Positions 40,616 through 50,801 of a stretch of 64,000 nucleotides of DNA are shown here, piece by piece. The stretch spans positions 248,001 to 312,000 of the forward strand of contig NZ_RCHI01000001.1 of NCBI RefSeq assembly GCF_003664585.1. Reading direction: 5' to 3'. This DNA comes from Paenirhodobacter hankyongi. GTDB lineage: Bacteria > Pseudomonadota > Alphaproteobacteria > Rhodobacterales > Rhodobacteraceae. A program made the position numbers and the translations under genes. The notes under the pieces were generated by a model, which saw only the letters and a program-made list of their open reading frames with translations, searched no databases and had not been told where the DNA came from. The first letter of the stretch is position 1. The number at the start of each line of letters is the position of its first letter.

Positions 40616-43159
40616 ATGCAGAAACATGCTGACTTCGCTGAATTCGTCACGCTGACGCCCTCGGCGCAGATCAGCATCGCGCGCCATGGCTGGCGGGCGA
40701 AGTGCCTGCAACGGCTGATCCGGCTTGATCTGCCGGTGCCGCAGACCGTGGCGCTGCCCTCCGAGACGGTGCGCGCGATCGTCGCCGGGCAATTGCCCGA
40801 CACCGAGAAACTGGCGGCAGTCTTCGGCCCCGATTTCCTTGTCTCGGTGCGCTCGAGCCCGGAAAACCCCGAATGGGGCGGGCCGGGCACGGTGCTGAAC
40901 GTCGGCATGAACGACGCGATGCACGCGCGGCTGACCGACAGCCACGGGCGCGAGGCGGCCGACGCGCTCTATCTGCGCTTCGTGCAGAATTACGCGACCC
41001 ATGTCGCGCGGCTCGATCCCGACATGTTCCATGACGAGCCGGGGCCGGGGGCGCTCGCCTCGGCGCTCGCCACCTATCGTGCCGAGACCGACGAGGACTT
41101 CCCGCAATCGCCGGCGCGGCAGCTGGGCGAGGTGCTGCGCTCGATGGCGCGGGCCTGGGAGGGGACGACGGCGCGGCTCCTGCGTCAGGCGAAGGGCGCG
41201 CCGCTCGAGGCGGTGCTGGGCCTTCTGGTGCAGCGCATGGCGCTTGGCATCGGGCCGGGGCTGTCGGGCTCGGGCACGATGCAATTCGCCGATGGCGTCA
41301 CCGGCGCGCGCCGCATCACCGGCCGCTTCCGCGGCCAGAGCCAGGGCCGCAAGGCCTCGGTCGAGACGCTATATCTCACCCGCGACCCGCGCGGCGCCTC
41401 GCTCGAGGAGGCCTCGCCCGAGGTCTTCGCCGAGCTGCAGGGCTATGGCTTCGCCTGCCGCGCGAAGCTGCGCGAGGAGATGCAGATCGAATTCGCGATC
41501 GAGGGCGGCCGGGTCTCGGTGATCGATGCGGTGCGGGTGGTGCGCTCGGCCCGGGCGGCGGTGAAGATCGCCGTGGCGCTGGCAAAGGACGGCATCATCA
41601 GCCGCGAGGAGGCGCTGCTTCGGGTCGAGCCGCGGGCCCTGTCGGAGCTTCTGCATTATCAGGTCGACCCGCGCGGCGCGCGCGACCGCTTTGCCCGCGG
41701 CATCGCGGCCAGCCCCGGCGCCGCCACCGGCCGCATCGTCTTCACCGCGGCCGCCGCCCAGGCCTCGGCCGCGCGGGACGAACCCTGCATCCTGGTGCGG
41801 CGCGAGACCGTGCCCGAGGACATCCGCGGCATGCACGCCGCCGTCGCCGTGCTGACCGAGCGTGGCGGCATGACCAGTCACGCCGCGGTGATCGCGCGCG
41901 GGCTTGGCCTGCCCTGCATCGCGGGCTGTGCCGACATCTCGATCAACCCGCGCGAGAAGGTGATGCTGGCGCCCGGCGGGCGGATCTTCCGCGAGGGCGA
42001 CGTGATCACCCTCGACGGTACCAATGGCGAGGTGCTGGCGGGTGCGGCCGAGATGCTGGAACCGGCGCTCGACGACGGGTTCCGCACCTTGCTGCACTGG
42101 GCCGACAATGTGCGCGACATCGGGGTGCGGGCGAATGCCGACACCCCCGAGGACGCCCGCACCGCGCGGATGTTCGAGGCCGAGGGCATCGGCCTTGCCC
42201 GCACCGAGCACATGTTCTTCGACGAGGATCGCCTGACGCTGATGCGCGAGATGATCTTTGCCGACACGCCGAACGACCGGCGCATCGCGCTGGAACGGCT
42301 GCTGCCGATGCAGCGCGCCGACTTCATCACGCTCTTCGACATCATGGCGGGCCAGCCGGTCTGCATCCGGCTCTTCGATCCGCCGCTGCACGAGTTCCTG
42401 CCGCATGACCGCGAGGGGATGCGCGAGCTGGCCGAGGCGCTCGACCGGCCGCTGAGCGAGGTCACACGGCGTTGCGAGGCGCTGTCCGAATTCAACCCGA
42501 TGCTGGGCATGCGCGGCGTGCGCCTTGGCGTGACCGTGCCCGAGATCTACGACATGCAGGCCCGCGCGATCTTCGAGGCAGCGGTCGAGGCCAGCCGGCG
42601 CGGCGCCAAGGTGGTGCCCGAGGTGATGATCCCGCTGGTCTCGGCCGCGCGCGAGGTCGAGATCGTCAAGACCCGGATCGACGCGGTGGCGGCCGCGGTG
42701 CGCACCGAGATGAAGGCCGAGTTCACCTATCGCCTCGGCGTGATGGTGGAAACGCCGCGCGCCGCGCTGCGCGCGGGCGAGATCGCCGAGCACGCGCATT
42801 TCCTCTCCTTCGGCACCAACGACCTGACGCAGATGACCTATGGCCTGTCGCGCGACGACGCCGGGCGCTTCATGTCGACCTATGTCAACCAGGGCGTCTA
42901 TGCCGAGGATCCGTTCCACATCCTCGACGTCGAGGGGGTGGGGGAACTGCTGCTGATCGGCGCCGGGCGGGGCAAGGGCGCGCGGCCCGACGTGACGATC
43001 TCGGTCTGTGGCGAGCATGGCGGCAACCCCGAATCGATCGCCTTCTGCCGCGCCGCGGGCTTCGATTATGTGTCCTGTTCCCCCTTCCGGGTGCCGGTTG
43101 CCCGCCTTGCCGCCGCGCATTTCGCCCTTCTTGCGCCGAAGCATCGCGCGGGCCCCTGA
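40616..43159 (+). CDS. PEP-utilising/pyruvate phosphate dikinase-like protein
   Basis: An 847-residue protein with PPDK domain order: N-terminal nucleotide domain (SVRSSPENPEWGGPG), swivelling phospho-His domain (TERGGMTSHAAVIARGLGL, His near 420), and C-terminal PEP/pyruvate barrel (FGTNDLTQMTYGLSRDDAG and CGEHGG). PPDK interconverts pyruvate and PEP with ATP and phosphate. The expected GGKGANL loop near the start reads HGWRAKCL, so nucleotide binding may be altered. I start at 40616 (MQKHADF), where the domain begins. A pyc gene elsewhere in the window handles the other pyruvate branch. Confidence 0.78.
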   Translation: MQKHADFAEFVTLTPSAQISIARHGWRAKCLQRLIRLDLPVPQTVALPSETVRAIVAGQLPDTEKLAAVFGPDFLVSVRSSPENPEWGGPGTVLNVGMNDAMHARLTDSHGREAADALYLRFVQNYATHVARLDPDMFHDEPGPGALASALATYRAETDEDFPQSPARQLGEVLRSMARAWEGTTARLLRQAKGAPLEAVLGLLVQRMALGIGPGLSGSGTMQFADGVTGARRITGRFRGQSQGRKASVETLYLTRDPRGASLEEASPEVFAELQGYGFACRAKLREEMQIEFAIEGGRVSVIDAVRVVRSARAAVKIAVALAKDGIISREEALLRVEPRALSELLHYQVDPRGARDRFARGIAASPGAATGRIVFTAAAAQASAARDEPCILVRRETVPEDIRGMHAAVAVLTERGGMTSHAAVIARGLGLPCIAGCADISINPREKVMLAPGGRIFREGDVITLDGTNGEVLAGAAEMLEPALDDGFRTLLHWADNVRDIGVRANADTPEDARTARMFEAEGIGLARTEHMFFDEDRLTLMREMIFADTPNDRRIALERLLPMQRADFITLFDIMAGQPVCIRLFDPPLHEFLPHDREGMRELAEALDRPLSEVTRRCEALSEFNPMLGMRGVRLGVTVPEIYDMQARAIFEAAVEASRRGAKVVPEVMIPLVSAAREVEIVKTRIDAVAAAVRTEMKAEFTYRLGVMVETPRAALRAGEIAEHAHFLSFGTNDLTQMTYGLSRDDAGRFMSTYVNQGVYAEDPFHILDVEGVGELLLIGAGRGKGARPDVTISVCGEHGGNPESIAFCRAAGFDYVSCSPFRVPVARLAAAHFALLAPKHRAGP

Positions 43160-43258
43160 TCTTGCGTTTTTTCGCTGATTCCACTGGCGTTTCGCCCGGC
43201 GCGGGACTACTCACAGAAACGTGGCTCCGGGGGTGATTCGGGGCGCCAGTCAGCGGAA

Positions 43259-43277
43259 TTCCGCCGTAAAGGCGGAA
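43259..43277. other. Hairpin in the leader of the SleB-like gene
   Basis: TTCCGCC and GGCGGAA form a 7-bp stem around GTAAA, about 107 bases before the sleB-like start. The 224-base gap here otherwise shows no recognisable promoter. Confidence 0.35.
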
Positions 43278-43383
43278 GGAAGTCCTTGTTTTCAAATCGG
43301 TAGGTAGACGCGGTGCAGCCATCTGGGCTATGAGCGCCGGGTCCCGGCATTTGTCGGGGCGACGTCCTTATCGGAAGATACAC

Positions 43384-44076
43384 ATGTCAGTGCTGAAAAG
43401 CTGGACGGGTGGAGCGGTGCTCCTCCTTGCCCTTGCCGGAGGCTTGCGTGCCGAAGTTACGGTAAGCCAGTCAAACGACCCCATCGGGATTGCGCAGCCC
43501 GGCTTCGCTCAGTCGAGCCTTGTCGCGCTGCTGTCCCAGGAACGCAGCGGGTTCGATTCGGTTCCAGCGAGCCGGATTTCCGCAATCACCACCGCGCCCC
43601 GCCCGAAAGCCGGGGAGGCGCCCGATGTCCTCACCGAGGACTGGCTCGCGGCCCAGCCGGTTCCCGCCGGCGGTGACCAGCAGTTTCAGTGCCTCGCCAG
43701 CGCCCTCTATCACGAGGCCCGCGGCGAAAGCGTCGAAGGCCAGCAGGCCGTGGCCGAGGTCATCCTCAACCGTGTCGACGACGGCCGGTTCCCCCACACC
43801 ATCTGCGGTGTCGTGCATCAGCGTGCCGGTGGCAGCTGCCAGTTCAGCTGGGCCTGTGACGGCCGTTCGGATGCCGTGCGCCGCGATGCAACCTACGAGC
43901 AGGTCGCCAAGGTCGCGCGGGCGATGCTGGACGGGATGCCGCGCAGCCTGACCGACGGCGCGACCTTCTTCCACGCCCGCGGCGTCCGCCCGAGCTGGTC
44001 GAACCGCTTCGTCAACACCGCCGAGATCGGCGCGCATCTGTTCTATCGCCGACCGATCCAGACCGCCTCGAACTGA
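43384..44076 (+). CDS. SleB-type cell wall hydrolase
   Basis: A 230-residue secreted protein. A signal peptide covers residues 1-25 (LKSWTGGAVLLLALAGGLRA). The Hydrolase-2/SleB domain occupies about 100-230: ALYHEARGESVEGQQAVAEV, NRVDDGRFPHTICGVV and a GGSCQFSWACDG segment. SleB-domain enzymes cleave peptidoglycan as lytic transglycosylases or amidases; in non-sporulating bacteria they are thought to remodel the cell wall. The ATG at 43384 is chosen because it begins a clear signal sequence. A terminator follows. Confidence 0.85.
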   Translation: MSVLKSWTGGAVLLLALAGGLRAEVTVSQSNDPIGIAQPGFAQSSLVALLSQERSGFDSVPASRISAITTAPRPKAGEAPDVLTEDWLAAQPVPAGGDQQFQCLASALYHEARGESVEGQQAVAEVILNRVDDGRFPHTICGVVHQRAGGSCQFSWACDGRSDAVRRDATYEQVAKVARAMLDGMPRSLTDGATFFHARGVRPSWSNRFVNTAEIGAHLFYRRPIQTASN

Positions 44077-44110
44077 GGTGGGGTCGTTTCAGGCCTGAAG
44101 AATGACGTTT

Positions 44111-44138
44111 CGGGGTGGGCCTTTGCCCGCCCCGTTTC
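44111..44138 (+). terminator. Intrinsic terminator after the SleB-like gene
   Basis: A 10-bp stem (CGGGGTGGGC / GCCCGCCCCG, one G-U pair) with a CTTT loop is followed by TTTCTAT. It separates the gene from folB. Confidence 0.75.
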
Positions 44139-44171
44139 TATAACGGCGGGGCGTGACTGCACAGGACGCCG

Positions 44172-45101
44172 ATGACACCCGATCCCATCTCCGACACCTC
44201 GCTGGCCTTCGCCCATCCCGAAGAGCGGGCGATCGCCTCCGCCTCGGCCGATCCGCGCGACCGGATCTCGCTGCGCGACCATGTGGTCACCGCCGATATC
44301 GGTGCCTTCCAGCAGGAGCGCGGCCACGGCCAGCGGCTGCGCTTCAACGTGGTGGTCGAGGTCCGCCCGGCGCCGGCGCCGCTCGAGGACGACGTCGACC
44401 GCATCCTCAGCTATGACCGGATCACCGAGGCGATCGCGGCCGAGCTGGCGGCCGAGCGGCTGAACCTGCTCGAGACGCTGGCCGAGCGCGTGGCCGAACG
44501 GATTCTGGCCGAACCGCAAGCGATGCGCGTCTTCGTCCGGATCGAGAAGCTCGACCGCGGCCCGGGGGCGCTTGGCGTCGAGATCGTGCGCTCGCGCGCC
44601 TCGGTGCCGGTGGCGGCGCACGAGGGGCAGGGGGCCGACGCGCTGCACCCGGTGGTCGCCTATCTGACGAATGCCGCGATCGCGGCGCCCGACCTCGGGG
44701 CACGGCTCGACCGGCTGGCGGCCTCGGGCGCGCCGGTGATCCTGACCGTGGGTCTGCCCGACACCCCCGTGCCCGAAACCGGGCAGCGCCCGACGCAGCG
44801 GCGCATCGACCTTCTGGCGATCGAGCAGAACGCCTGGCGGCTCGCCGCGCGTGACCGCCGCTGCATGGTCGTCGCGACCCGCACCGAGATCGACTGGGCG
44901 ATGCGCAACGGCGAGATGGTGGTCTGGGCGCCCTCGAAGATCGTGCTCGACGCGGTCGACGGCCCGAAGGGGCCGGCGCGCGACGCGGTGGCGCTGGCGC
45001 TGTGGCTGGCCGAGCAGAGCGCGGCGCTGCGGCTGGAACTTCACGGCGATGTTTCAGCCCCGGCAGGAAGCCGCGTGCCGGTCGTCTCGGTGCCGGTCTG
45101 A
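44172..45101 (+). CDS. folB: Dihydroneopterin aldolase fused to an unknown C-terminal domain
   Basis: A 309-residue protein. Residues 30-145 form a FolB domain (IGAFQQERGHGQRLRFNVVV, LSYDRITEAIA, NLLETLAERVAERIL), with the catalytic Glu, Tyr and Lys positions present. Stand-alone FolB is about 120 residues, so the last 150 or so are extra. They contain LAASGAPVILTVGLPDTP and QRRIDLLAIEQNAWRLA, which I cannot assign. FolB makes 6-hydroxymethyl-dihydropterin for folate synthesis. folP follows after 38 bases, then glmM, so this is a folate and cell-wall operon. Confidence 0.85.
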   Translation: MTPDPISDTSLAFAHPEERAIASASADPRDRISLRDHVVTADIGAFQQERGHGQRLRFNVVVEVRPAPAPLEDDVDRILSYDRITEAIAAELAAERLNLLETLAERVAERILAEPQAMRVFVRIEKLDRGPGALGVEIVRSRASVPVAAHEGQGADALHPVVAYLTNAAIAAPDLGARLDRLAASGAPVILTVGLPDTPVPETGQRPTQRRIDLLAIEQNAWRLAARDRRCMVVATRTEIDWAMRNGEMVVWAPSKIVLDAVDGPKGPARDAVALALWLAEQSAALRLELHGDVSAPAGSRVPVVSVPV

Positions 45102-45139
45102 CGCTTGCCAAGCCGGGCTGCGCGCGCGATACGGGCGGC

Positions 45140-46159
45140 ATGACCCGTCCGTATTACCGCCCGCTCGTCCAGTCCGATGCCCTCCGCCCCGAAGGTGCCC
45201 TGCCGCTTGCCGGTGGCTGGTGCTGGTTCACCGAGGTCGAAGTCCTCGGCCGTGGTGGCGAGAGCGAGATCCTGCCCGCAACACATCTGCCGCCCGAGGT
45301 GGCCGAACGCCTGTGCGCCCCGCGCCGCCCGGTCGCCGGTCTGACGATGGACGCGCCGCGGATCATGGGCATCCTGAACGTCACCCCCGACAGCTTCTCG
45401 GATGGCGGCCGCTATGACGACGAGGAGATCGCGCTCGACCATGCCCGCGCGCTGGCCGAGGCCGGGGCCGACATCCTCGACATCGGCGGCGAATCCACCC
45501 GCCCCGGTGCGCAGGAGGTGCCCGAGGACGAGGAAATCGACCGTACCGCCCCGGTGATTGCCGCCCTGCGCGACGAGGATTTCCCGCTGCCGATCTCGAT
45601 CGACACCCGCAAGGCGCTGGTCGCCGATGCCGCGGTCGAGGCCGGGGCCGAGATGCTCAATGACGTCTCGGCGATGGAATTCGATCCGGCGATGGCGGAA
45701 CTGGCGGCGATCACCGGCCTGCCGATTTGCCTGATGCACGCCCAGGGCCTGCCCGAGACGATGCAGGACGACCCCGAGTACGGCGATGTGCTGCTCGACG
45801 TCTATGACTATCTCGAGGACCGCATCGCGCTCGCCGAGGCGCAGGGCATCGCGCGCGAGCAGATCGTCGTCGATCCGGGCATCGGCTTCGGCAAGACCGT
45901 GGCGCATAACCTGGCGCTCATTCGCGGTCTTGGCCTGTTCCACGGGCTCGGCTGCCCGATCCTTCTGGGCGTGTCGCGCAAGCGCTTCATCGGCACCGTC
46001 GCGGGAGTCGAGACCGCCGAGGCGCGGATGCCCGGCACATTGGCCGTGACGCTCGCCGGGATCGCGCAGGGGGCACAGATCCACCGCGTGCACGATGTCG
46101 CCGAGATCGCCCAGGGCGTCCGGCTGTGGAACGCGATCACGAAAGGGTACGAGCAATGA
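45140..46159 (+). CDS. folP: Dihydropteroate synthase
   Basis: A 339-residue TIM barrel. The DHPS core starts near residue 70: [60 protein letters not shown] and [12 protein letters not shown]. It condenses dihydropterin pyrophosphate with p-aminobenzoate. The N-terminal extension of about 70 residues is a modest extra. I use the ATG at 45140. The stop overlaps the glmM start (ATGA). Sulfonamides target this enzyme class; nothing in the active loops looks altered. Confidence 0.94.
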   Translation: MTRPYYRPLVQSDALRPEGALPLAGGWCWFTEVEVLGRGGESEILPATHLPPEVAERLCAPRRPVAGLTMDAPRIMGILNVTPDSFSDGGRYDDEEIALDHARALAEAGADILDIGGESTRPGAQEVPEDEEIDRTAPVIAALRDEDFPLPISIDTRKALVADAAVEAGAEMLNDVSAMEFDPAMAELAAITGLPICLMHAQGLPETMQDDPEYGDVLLDVYDYLEDRIALAEAQGIAREQIVVDPGIGFGKTVAHNLALIRGLGLFHGLGCPILLGVSRKRFIGTVAGVETAEARMPGTLAVTLAGIAQGAQIHRVHDVAEIAQGVRLWNAITKGYEQ

Positions 46160-47499
46160 CGCGCAAACTTTTCGGCACCGACGGGGTGCGGGGCGAGGCC
46201 AACAGCTGGCCGATGACCGCCGAGATGGCGCTGAAGCTTGGCGCCGCGGCGGGGCGCTACTTCCGCCGTGACGCCGGCAACGGCCACCGCGTGGTGATCG
46301 GCAAGGACACGCGGCTGTCGGGCTACATGCTCGAGAACGCGCTGACCGCGGGGCTGACCTCGACCGGGATGAACGTGCTGCTGCTCGGCCCGGTGCCGAC
46401 GCCGGCGGTGGGCTATCTGACCCGTTCGATGCGCGCCGATCTGGGGATCATGATCTCGGCCAGCCACAACCCCGCCAAGGACAACGGCATCAAGTTCTTC
46501 GGGCCCGACGGGTTCAAGCTGTCGGACGAGGCAGAGGCCGAGATCGAGGCGATCGTCGCCGGCGAGATCCGCCCGGCGCAGCCGCACAACATCGGCCGGG
46601 CGAAGCGCATCGATGACGGCGTCGGGCGCTATGTCGAATATGCCAAGACCACCTTCCCGGCGCGCGACCGGTTGAGCGGGCTGAAGGTGGTGGTCGATTG
46701 CGCGAACGGCGCGGCCTACAAGGCGGCGCCCGAGGTGCTGTGGGAGCTGGGCTGCGAGGTGATCCCGGTGGGCGTCACCCCGAACGGGCACAACATCAAC
46801 GACCGCTGCGGCTCGACCCATACCGAGACCGCCTCCGAGGCGGTGCTGCGCCATGGCGCCGATCTGGGGATCTCGCTCGATGGCGATGCCGACCGGGTGA
46901 TGATCCTCGACGAGCGCGGGCAGGTGGCCGATGGCGACCAGATCATGGCGCTTTTCGCCCGCCGCTGGGCCGAGGAAGGCAAGCTGCGCGGCGGCGCGCT
47001 GGTGGCGACGGTGATGTCGAACCTCGGGCTCGAACGCTTCCTCGCCGGCCGCGGGCTCCGGCTCGAGCGCACCAAGGTCGGTGACCGCTATGTGGTCGAG
47101 CGGATGCGCGAGGGCGGCTTCAATCTGGGCGGCGAGCAGTCGGGGCATATCGTGATGACCGACTATGCCACCACCGGCGACGGGCTGATGGCGGGGCTGC
47201 AGTTCCTCGCCGCGATGGCGGAAAGCGGGGCGCGCGCCTCGGAACTGACCCAGCAATTCGAGACCGTGCCGCAATTGTTGAAGAATGTGCGTTATGCCGC
47301 CGGGCAAGAGCCCCTTTCGACCGAGAATGTTCGAAAAGTGATCGCCGAGGCGGAGGCACGCCTGGCCGGTCAGGGCCGGTTGCTGATCCGCAAGTCGGGG
47401 ACCGAGCCGCTGATCCGGGTGATGGCGGAATGCGAGGATGCGGCGCTGCTGTCCGAGACCGTCGACGGCATCGTCGCCGCGGTCGAGGCGGCGGCGTAA
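46156..47499 (+). CDS. glmM: Phosphoglucosamine mutase
   Basis: A 447-residue enzyme that converts glucosamine-6-phosphate to glucosamine-1-phosphate for peptidoglycan and LPS. The phosphoserine loop is [16 protein letters not shown], the metal loop DGDADRVMI, the sugar loop GGEQSGHIV and the phosphate-binding loop [12 protein letters not shown]. The ATG overlaps the folP stop, an arrangement seen widely (folP-glmM). It converges with the sulfotransferase-like gene one base after its stop. Confidence 0.96.
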   Translation: MTRKLFGTDGVRGEANSWPMTAEMALKLGAAAGRYFRRDAGNGHRVVIGKDTRLSGYMLENALTAGLTSTGMNVLLLGPVPTPAVGYLTRSMRADLGIMISASHNPAKDNGIKFFGPDGFKLSDEAEAEIEAIVAGEIRPAQPHNIGRAKRIDDGVGRYVEYAKTTFPARDRLSGLKVVVDCANGAAYKAAPEVLWELGCEVIPVGVTPNGHNINDRCGSTHTETASEAVLRHGADLGISLDGDADRVMILDERGQVADGDQIMALFARRWAEEGKLRGGALVATVMSNLGLERFLAGRGLRLERTKVGDRYVVERMREGGFNLGGEQSGHIVMTDYATTGDGLMAGLQFLAAMAESGARASELTQQFETVPQLLKNVRYAAGQEPLSTENVRKVIAEAEARLAGQGRLLIRKSGTEPLIRVMAECEDAALLSETVDGIVAAVEAAA

Positions 47500-47500
47500 C

Positions 47501-48121
47501 TCAGCGCTTGCCGTCGGGGTTCGCGTTCGCCACCCCCCACCAACGGATCTCGTGGCCGAGGAAGGCGCCCAGCCTCTCGGCCGCGTCCGGCGCGGTGATG
47601 TCGAGTTCGAGGAAATTCGGATCGCCCGCAAAGACCTGCCGCATCGCGTCGAGATGCGCCCCGATCCAGCGCGTCACCTCGCCCGGGCGGCCACCGCGGC
47701 CGCGGGGCAGGCCGGGGATGTCGCTTTCGGTGATCCGCTCGACCAGCGTGTTCCAGCGGCCAAAGCTGCTTTCGGTCGCCTGCGGCGGGCGATAGTTCAG
47801 GATGAAGCGGCAGTCGGGATGCAGCCGGCGGATCGTCAGCAGCAGCGCGATGTCGAGGTTCGGCCAGAGGTTCACCCCCTGCGCGGGCATGCAGAAATCC
47901 ATCTGCGTCACCGCGTCGACGCCCTCGAGGAGCGCCAGCGGATCGCCGCGCGAGAACCAGCCGTCATAGATCAGCCGGCCGACCGGGCGGTTGCGCCACA
48001 TCCAGTGCGCGCTGACGAGGCCGCTTTCCTCGAGCGCGCGCTGGATCGTGCTGGTGCCCGATTTCGGGAAGCCGACGACAAGCAGCTTCGGCAGGCGGCG
48101 CGCGTCGGACGTTTCGTCCAT
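47501..48121 (-). CDS. Sulfotransferase family protein
   Basis: A 206-residue protein with the PAPS 5'-phosphosulfate loop KLLVVGFPKSGTSTIQRAL near the start, and the 3'-phosphate region FILNYRPPQATESSFGRWN. It ends in short acidic loops. It would transfer sulfate from PAPS to an unknown acceptor, or, as in several bacterial homologues, act on polysaccharide or lipid. It is paired 12 bases downstream of a small membrane protein on the same strand. No sulfation pathway genes are nearby. Confidence 0.78.
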   Translation of the reverse strand: MDETSDARRLPKLLVVGFPKSGTSTIQRALEESGLVSAHWMWRNRPVGRLIYDGWFSRGDPLALLEGVDAVTQMDFCMPAQGVNLWPNLDIALLLTIRRLHPDCRFILNYRPPQATESSFGRWNTLVERITESDIPGLPRGRGGRPGEVTRWIGAHLDAMRQVFAGDPNFLELDITAPDAAERLGAFLGHEIRWWGVANANPDGKR

Positions 48122-48133
48122 CGGTGCCCCCGG

Positions 48134-48514
48134 TCAGAGCGTCGCGGCGTAGACGACCGCAGTGATCGCCTCGCCCAGCGTCCAGATCAGTCCGACGATG
48201 GGCCAGGCGCCGCGGGCGCCAAGGCGGGCGCGTGCCTTTGCCAGCGCGCGCAGCGTGACCAGCCGCCACAGGCCGAGCGCCGCCGCGAAAAGCCGCAGGA
48301 AGGGCGTCAGCAGGTCGGGCAGCTGCGCATAGAGCAGGCCCGAGATCAGCACCACCAGCGGCACCACGCCCAGAAGCACGCCGTAATTGCCGATCCAGAA
48401 GGTATCGCCCAGACCCAGCCGGCCGGCGACGAGGTCGCCAAACCACGGCGCGGTGAAGATCTTCGCGCGTTCCGCCTCGATCTTCTCGATCTCTCGTTCC
48501 GTCAGTTCGGCCAT
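48134..48514 (-). CDS. Hypothetical membrane protein
   Basis: A 126-residue protein with a charged N-terminus (MAELTEREIEKIEAERAKIF) and two or three hydrophobic helices (YGVLLGVVPLVVLISGLLY, LLTPFLRLFAAALGL, IVGLIWTLGEAITAVVY). I do not recognise a family. The start at 48514 has GGAGAG upstream. It is between the sulfotransferase-like gene, probably co-transcribed, and the ilvC terminator. Confidence 0.65.
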   Translation of the reverse strand: MAELTEREIEKIEAERAKIFTAPWFGDLVAGRLGLGDTFWIGNYGVLLGVVPLVVLISGLLYAQLPDLLTPFLRLFAAALGLWRLVTLRALAKARARLGARGAWPIVGLIWTLGEAITAVVYAATL

Positions 48515-48542
48515 CGCTGCTCTCCTTCTGCGCGCGCAGCGT

Positions 48543-48576
48543 AGAAACAAACGGGGCGCCCCGCAAGGCGCCCCGT
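48543..48576 (-). terminator. Intrinsic terminator of ilvC
   Basis: On the minus strand a 10-bp stem (ACGGGGCGCC / GGCGCCCCGT) with a 6-base loop is followed by TTGTTTCTAC. It lies 22 bases beyond the ilvC stop. Confidence 0.8.
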
Positions 48577-48598
48577 CCGTGGTTCACTGTCGCAAGGA

Positions 48599-49744
<1,146 letters not shown>

Positions 49745-49746
49745 TC

Positions 49747-50205
49747 ATGCTCATCGACGATACCGACCGCAGGATTCTGCGCCAGTTGCTGGCGGAACCG
49801 GCGATGGCGACGGCGGATCTGGCCGAGCGGGCGGGGGTGACCACCGCGACCTGCTGGCGCCGGCTCGAACGGTTGCGCGAGGGCGGGGTGATCCGTGGCG
49901 CGCAGGCGGTGATCGACTGGCGCGCGCTTGGCTGGGAGGTCGAGGTGAGCCTGCGCTTCACCCTCGACAAGACCCATCCGCGCGCCTTCGACGAGTTTCT
50001 GGCCGCCGCGCGCGAGGTGCCCGAGGTGCTGGAGATCCAGACCTTCCTCGGTCAGACCGATGTGCGGCTGAACGTGATCGCCCGCGACATGGCGCATTGG
50101 CAGGAGATCTATCGCGCCCGGATCCTGACCCTGCCGCATATCCAGGATACCGAGGCGCTGATGCTGATCTCGACGATCAAGGACAGTGCGGAGCTGCCGC
50201 TGTGA
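49747..50205 (+). CDS. Lrp/AsnC family transcriptional regulator, first
   Basis: A 152-residue regulator. Winged-helix DNA-binding part at 1-60 (DDTDRRILRQLLAEP, AERAGVTTATCWRRLERLREGG), and a RAM ligand-sensing domain with VLEIQTFLGQTDVRLNVIARD. It should bind amino acids as a dimer or octamer. It is divergent from ilvC, 125 bases apart; the gap has repeated GAAGATT motifs that could be sites. It overlaps the second regulator by four bases (GTGA). Confidence 0.9.
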   Translation: MLIDDTDRRILRQLLAEPAMATADLAERAGVTTATCWRRLERLREGGVIRGAQAVIDWRALGWEVEVSLRFTLDKTHPRAFDEFLAAAREVPEVLEIQTFLGQTDVRLNVIARDMAHWQEIYRARILTLPHIQDTEALMLISTIKDSAELPL

Positions 50206-50660
50206 TCGCGCTCGACGATACCGACCGGGCGATCCTGCGCGCGCTCGAGGCCGATGCGACGCTGAGCGCGGGGGCGCTTGGTCGCCGGCTGGGCCTGTCG
50301 CAGCCCGCCTGCTGGCGCCGGATCCGGCGGCTTGAGGAGGCCGGGGTGATCGCCGGGCGGCGGCTGGTGCTGGACCATGCCGCGCTCGGCTTCGGGGTGA
50401 CGGTGTTCCTGGGGGTGAAGCTGGCGACCAAGGGCCGCGTCAGCCTCGAGGATTTCGAGCGCGCGGTGACCGCCATCCCCGAGGTGCAGGTGGTGCAGCA
50501 TGTGCTGGGCCTCTTCGACTATCGCATCAAGGTGCGCGCCCGCGACATCGCGGATTTCGAGCGCGTGCTGCGCCGGCGGATCATGACCTTGCCCGGGCTT
50601 GGCCAGGTCGAGGCGAATGTGCTGCTGTCGGAGGAGCGGCTGCCGGGGCCGCTTGGCTGA
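50202..50660 (+). CDS. Lrp/AsnC family transcriptional regulator, second
   Basis: A 152-residue paralogue starting at a GTG at 50202, overlapping the previous stop. HTH is in SAGALGRRLGLSQPACWRRIRRLEEAGVI (key run LGLSQPACWRRIRRLEEAG) and RAM in VQVVQHVLGLFDYRIKVRARD. Two coupled Lrp-type proteins could form a heteromer, a feature known from other Lrp pairs. The urease operon starts 141 bases downstream on the same strand. Confidence 0.88.
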   Translation: MIALDDTDRAILRALEADATLSAGALGRRLGLSQPACWRRIRRLEEAGVIAGRRLVLDHAALGFGVTVFLGVKLATKGRVSLEDFERAVTAIPEVQVVQHVLGLFDYRIKVRARDIADFERVLRRRIMTLPGLGQVEANVLLSEERLPGPLG

Positions 50661-50801
50661 TTTTCAAATTGCCCGCTTTGTGGGCATGTCGCCATTCTGG
50701 CGGGCATTGCGGCCTCGTGCCTTCGCCGGGGCAGGGGGTGCCGCAGGGCGCGGGATGGACCTTCCCGCATGCGGGGGATTGGATCGGGGCGAGAGGAAAT
50801 G

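Noticed and set aside
50661-50801. Sigma-54 promoter before ureD (TGGCGGGCATTGC)
   Set aside because: Only five bases separate TGGC from TTGC; the sigma-54 consensus needs seven, so the match is spurious.
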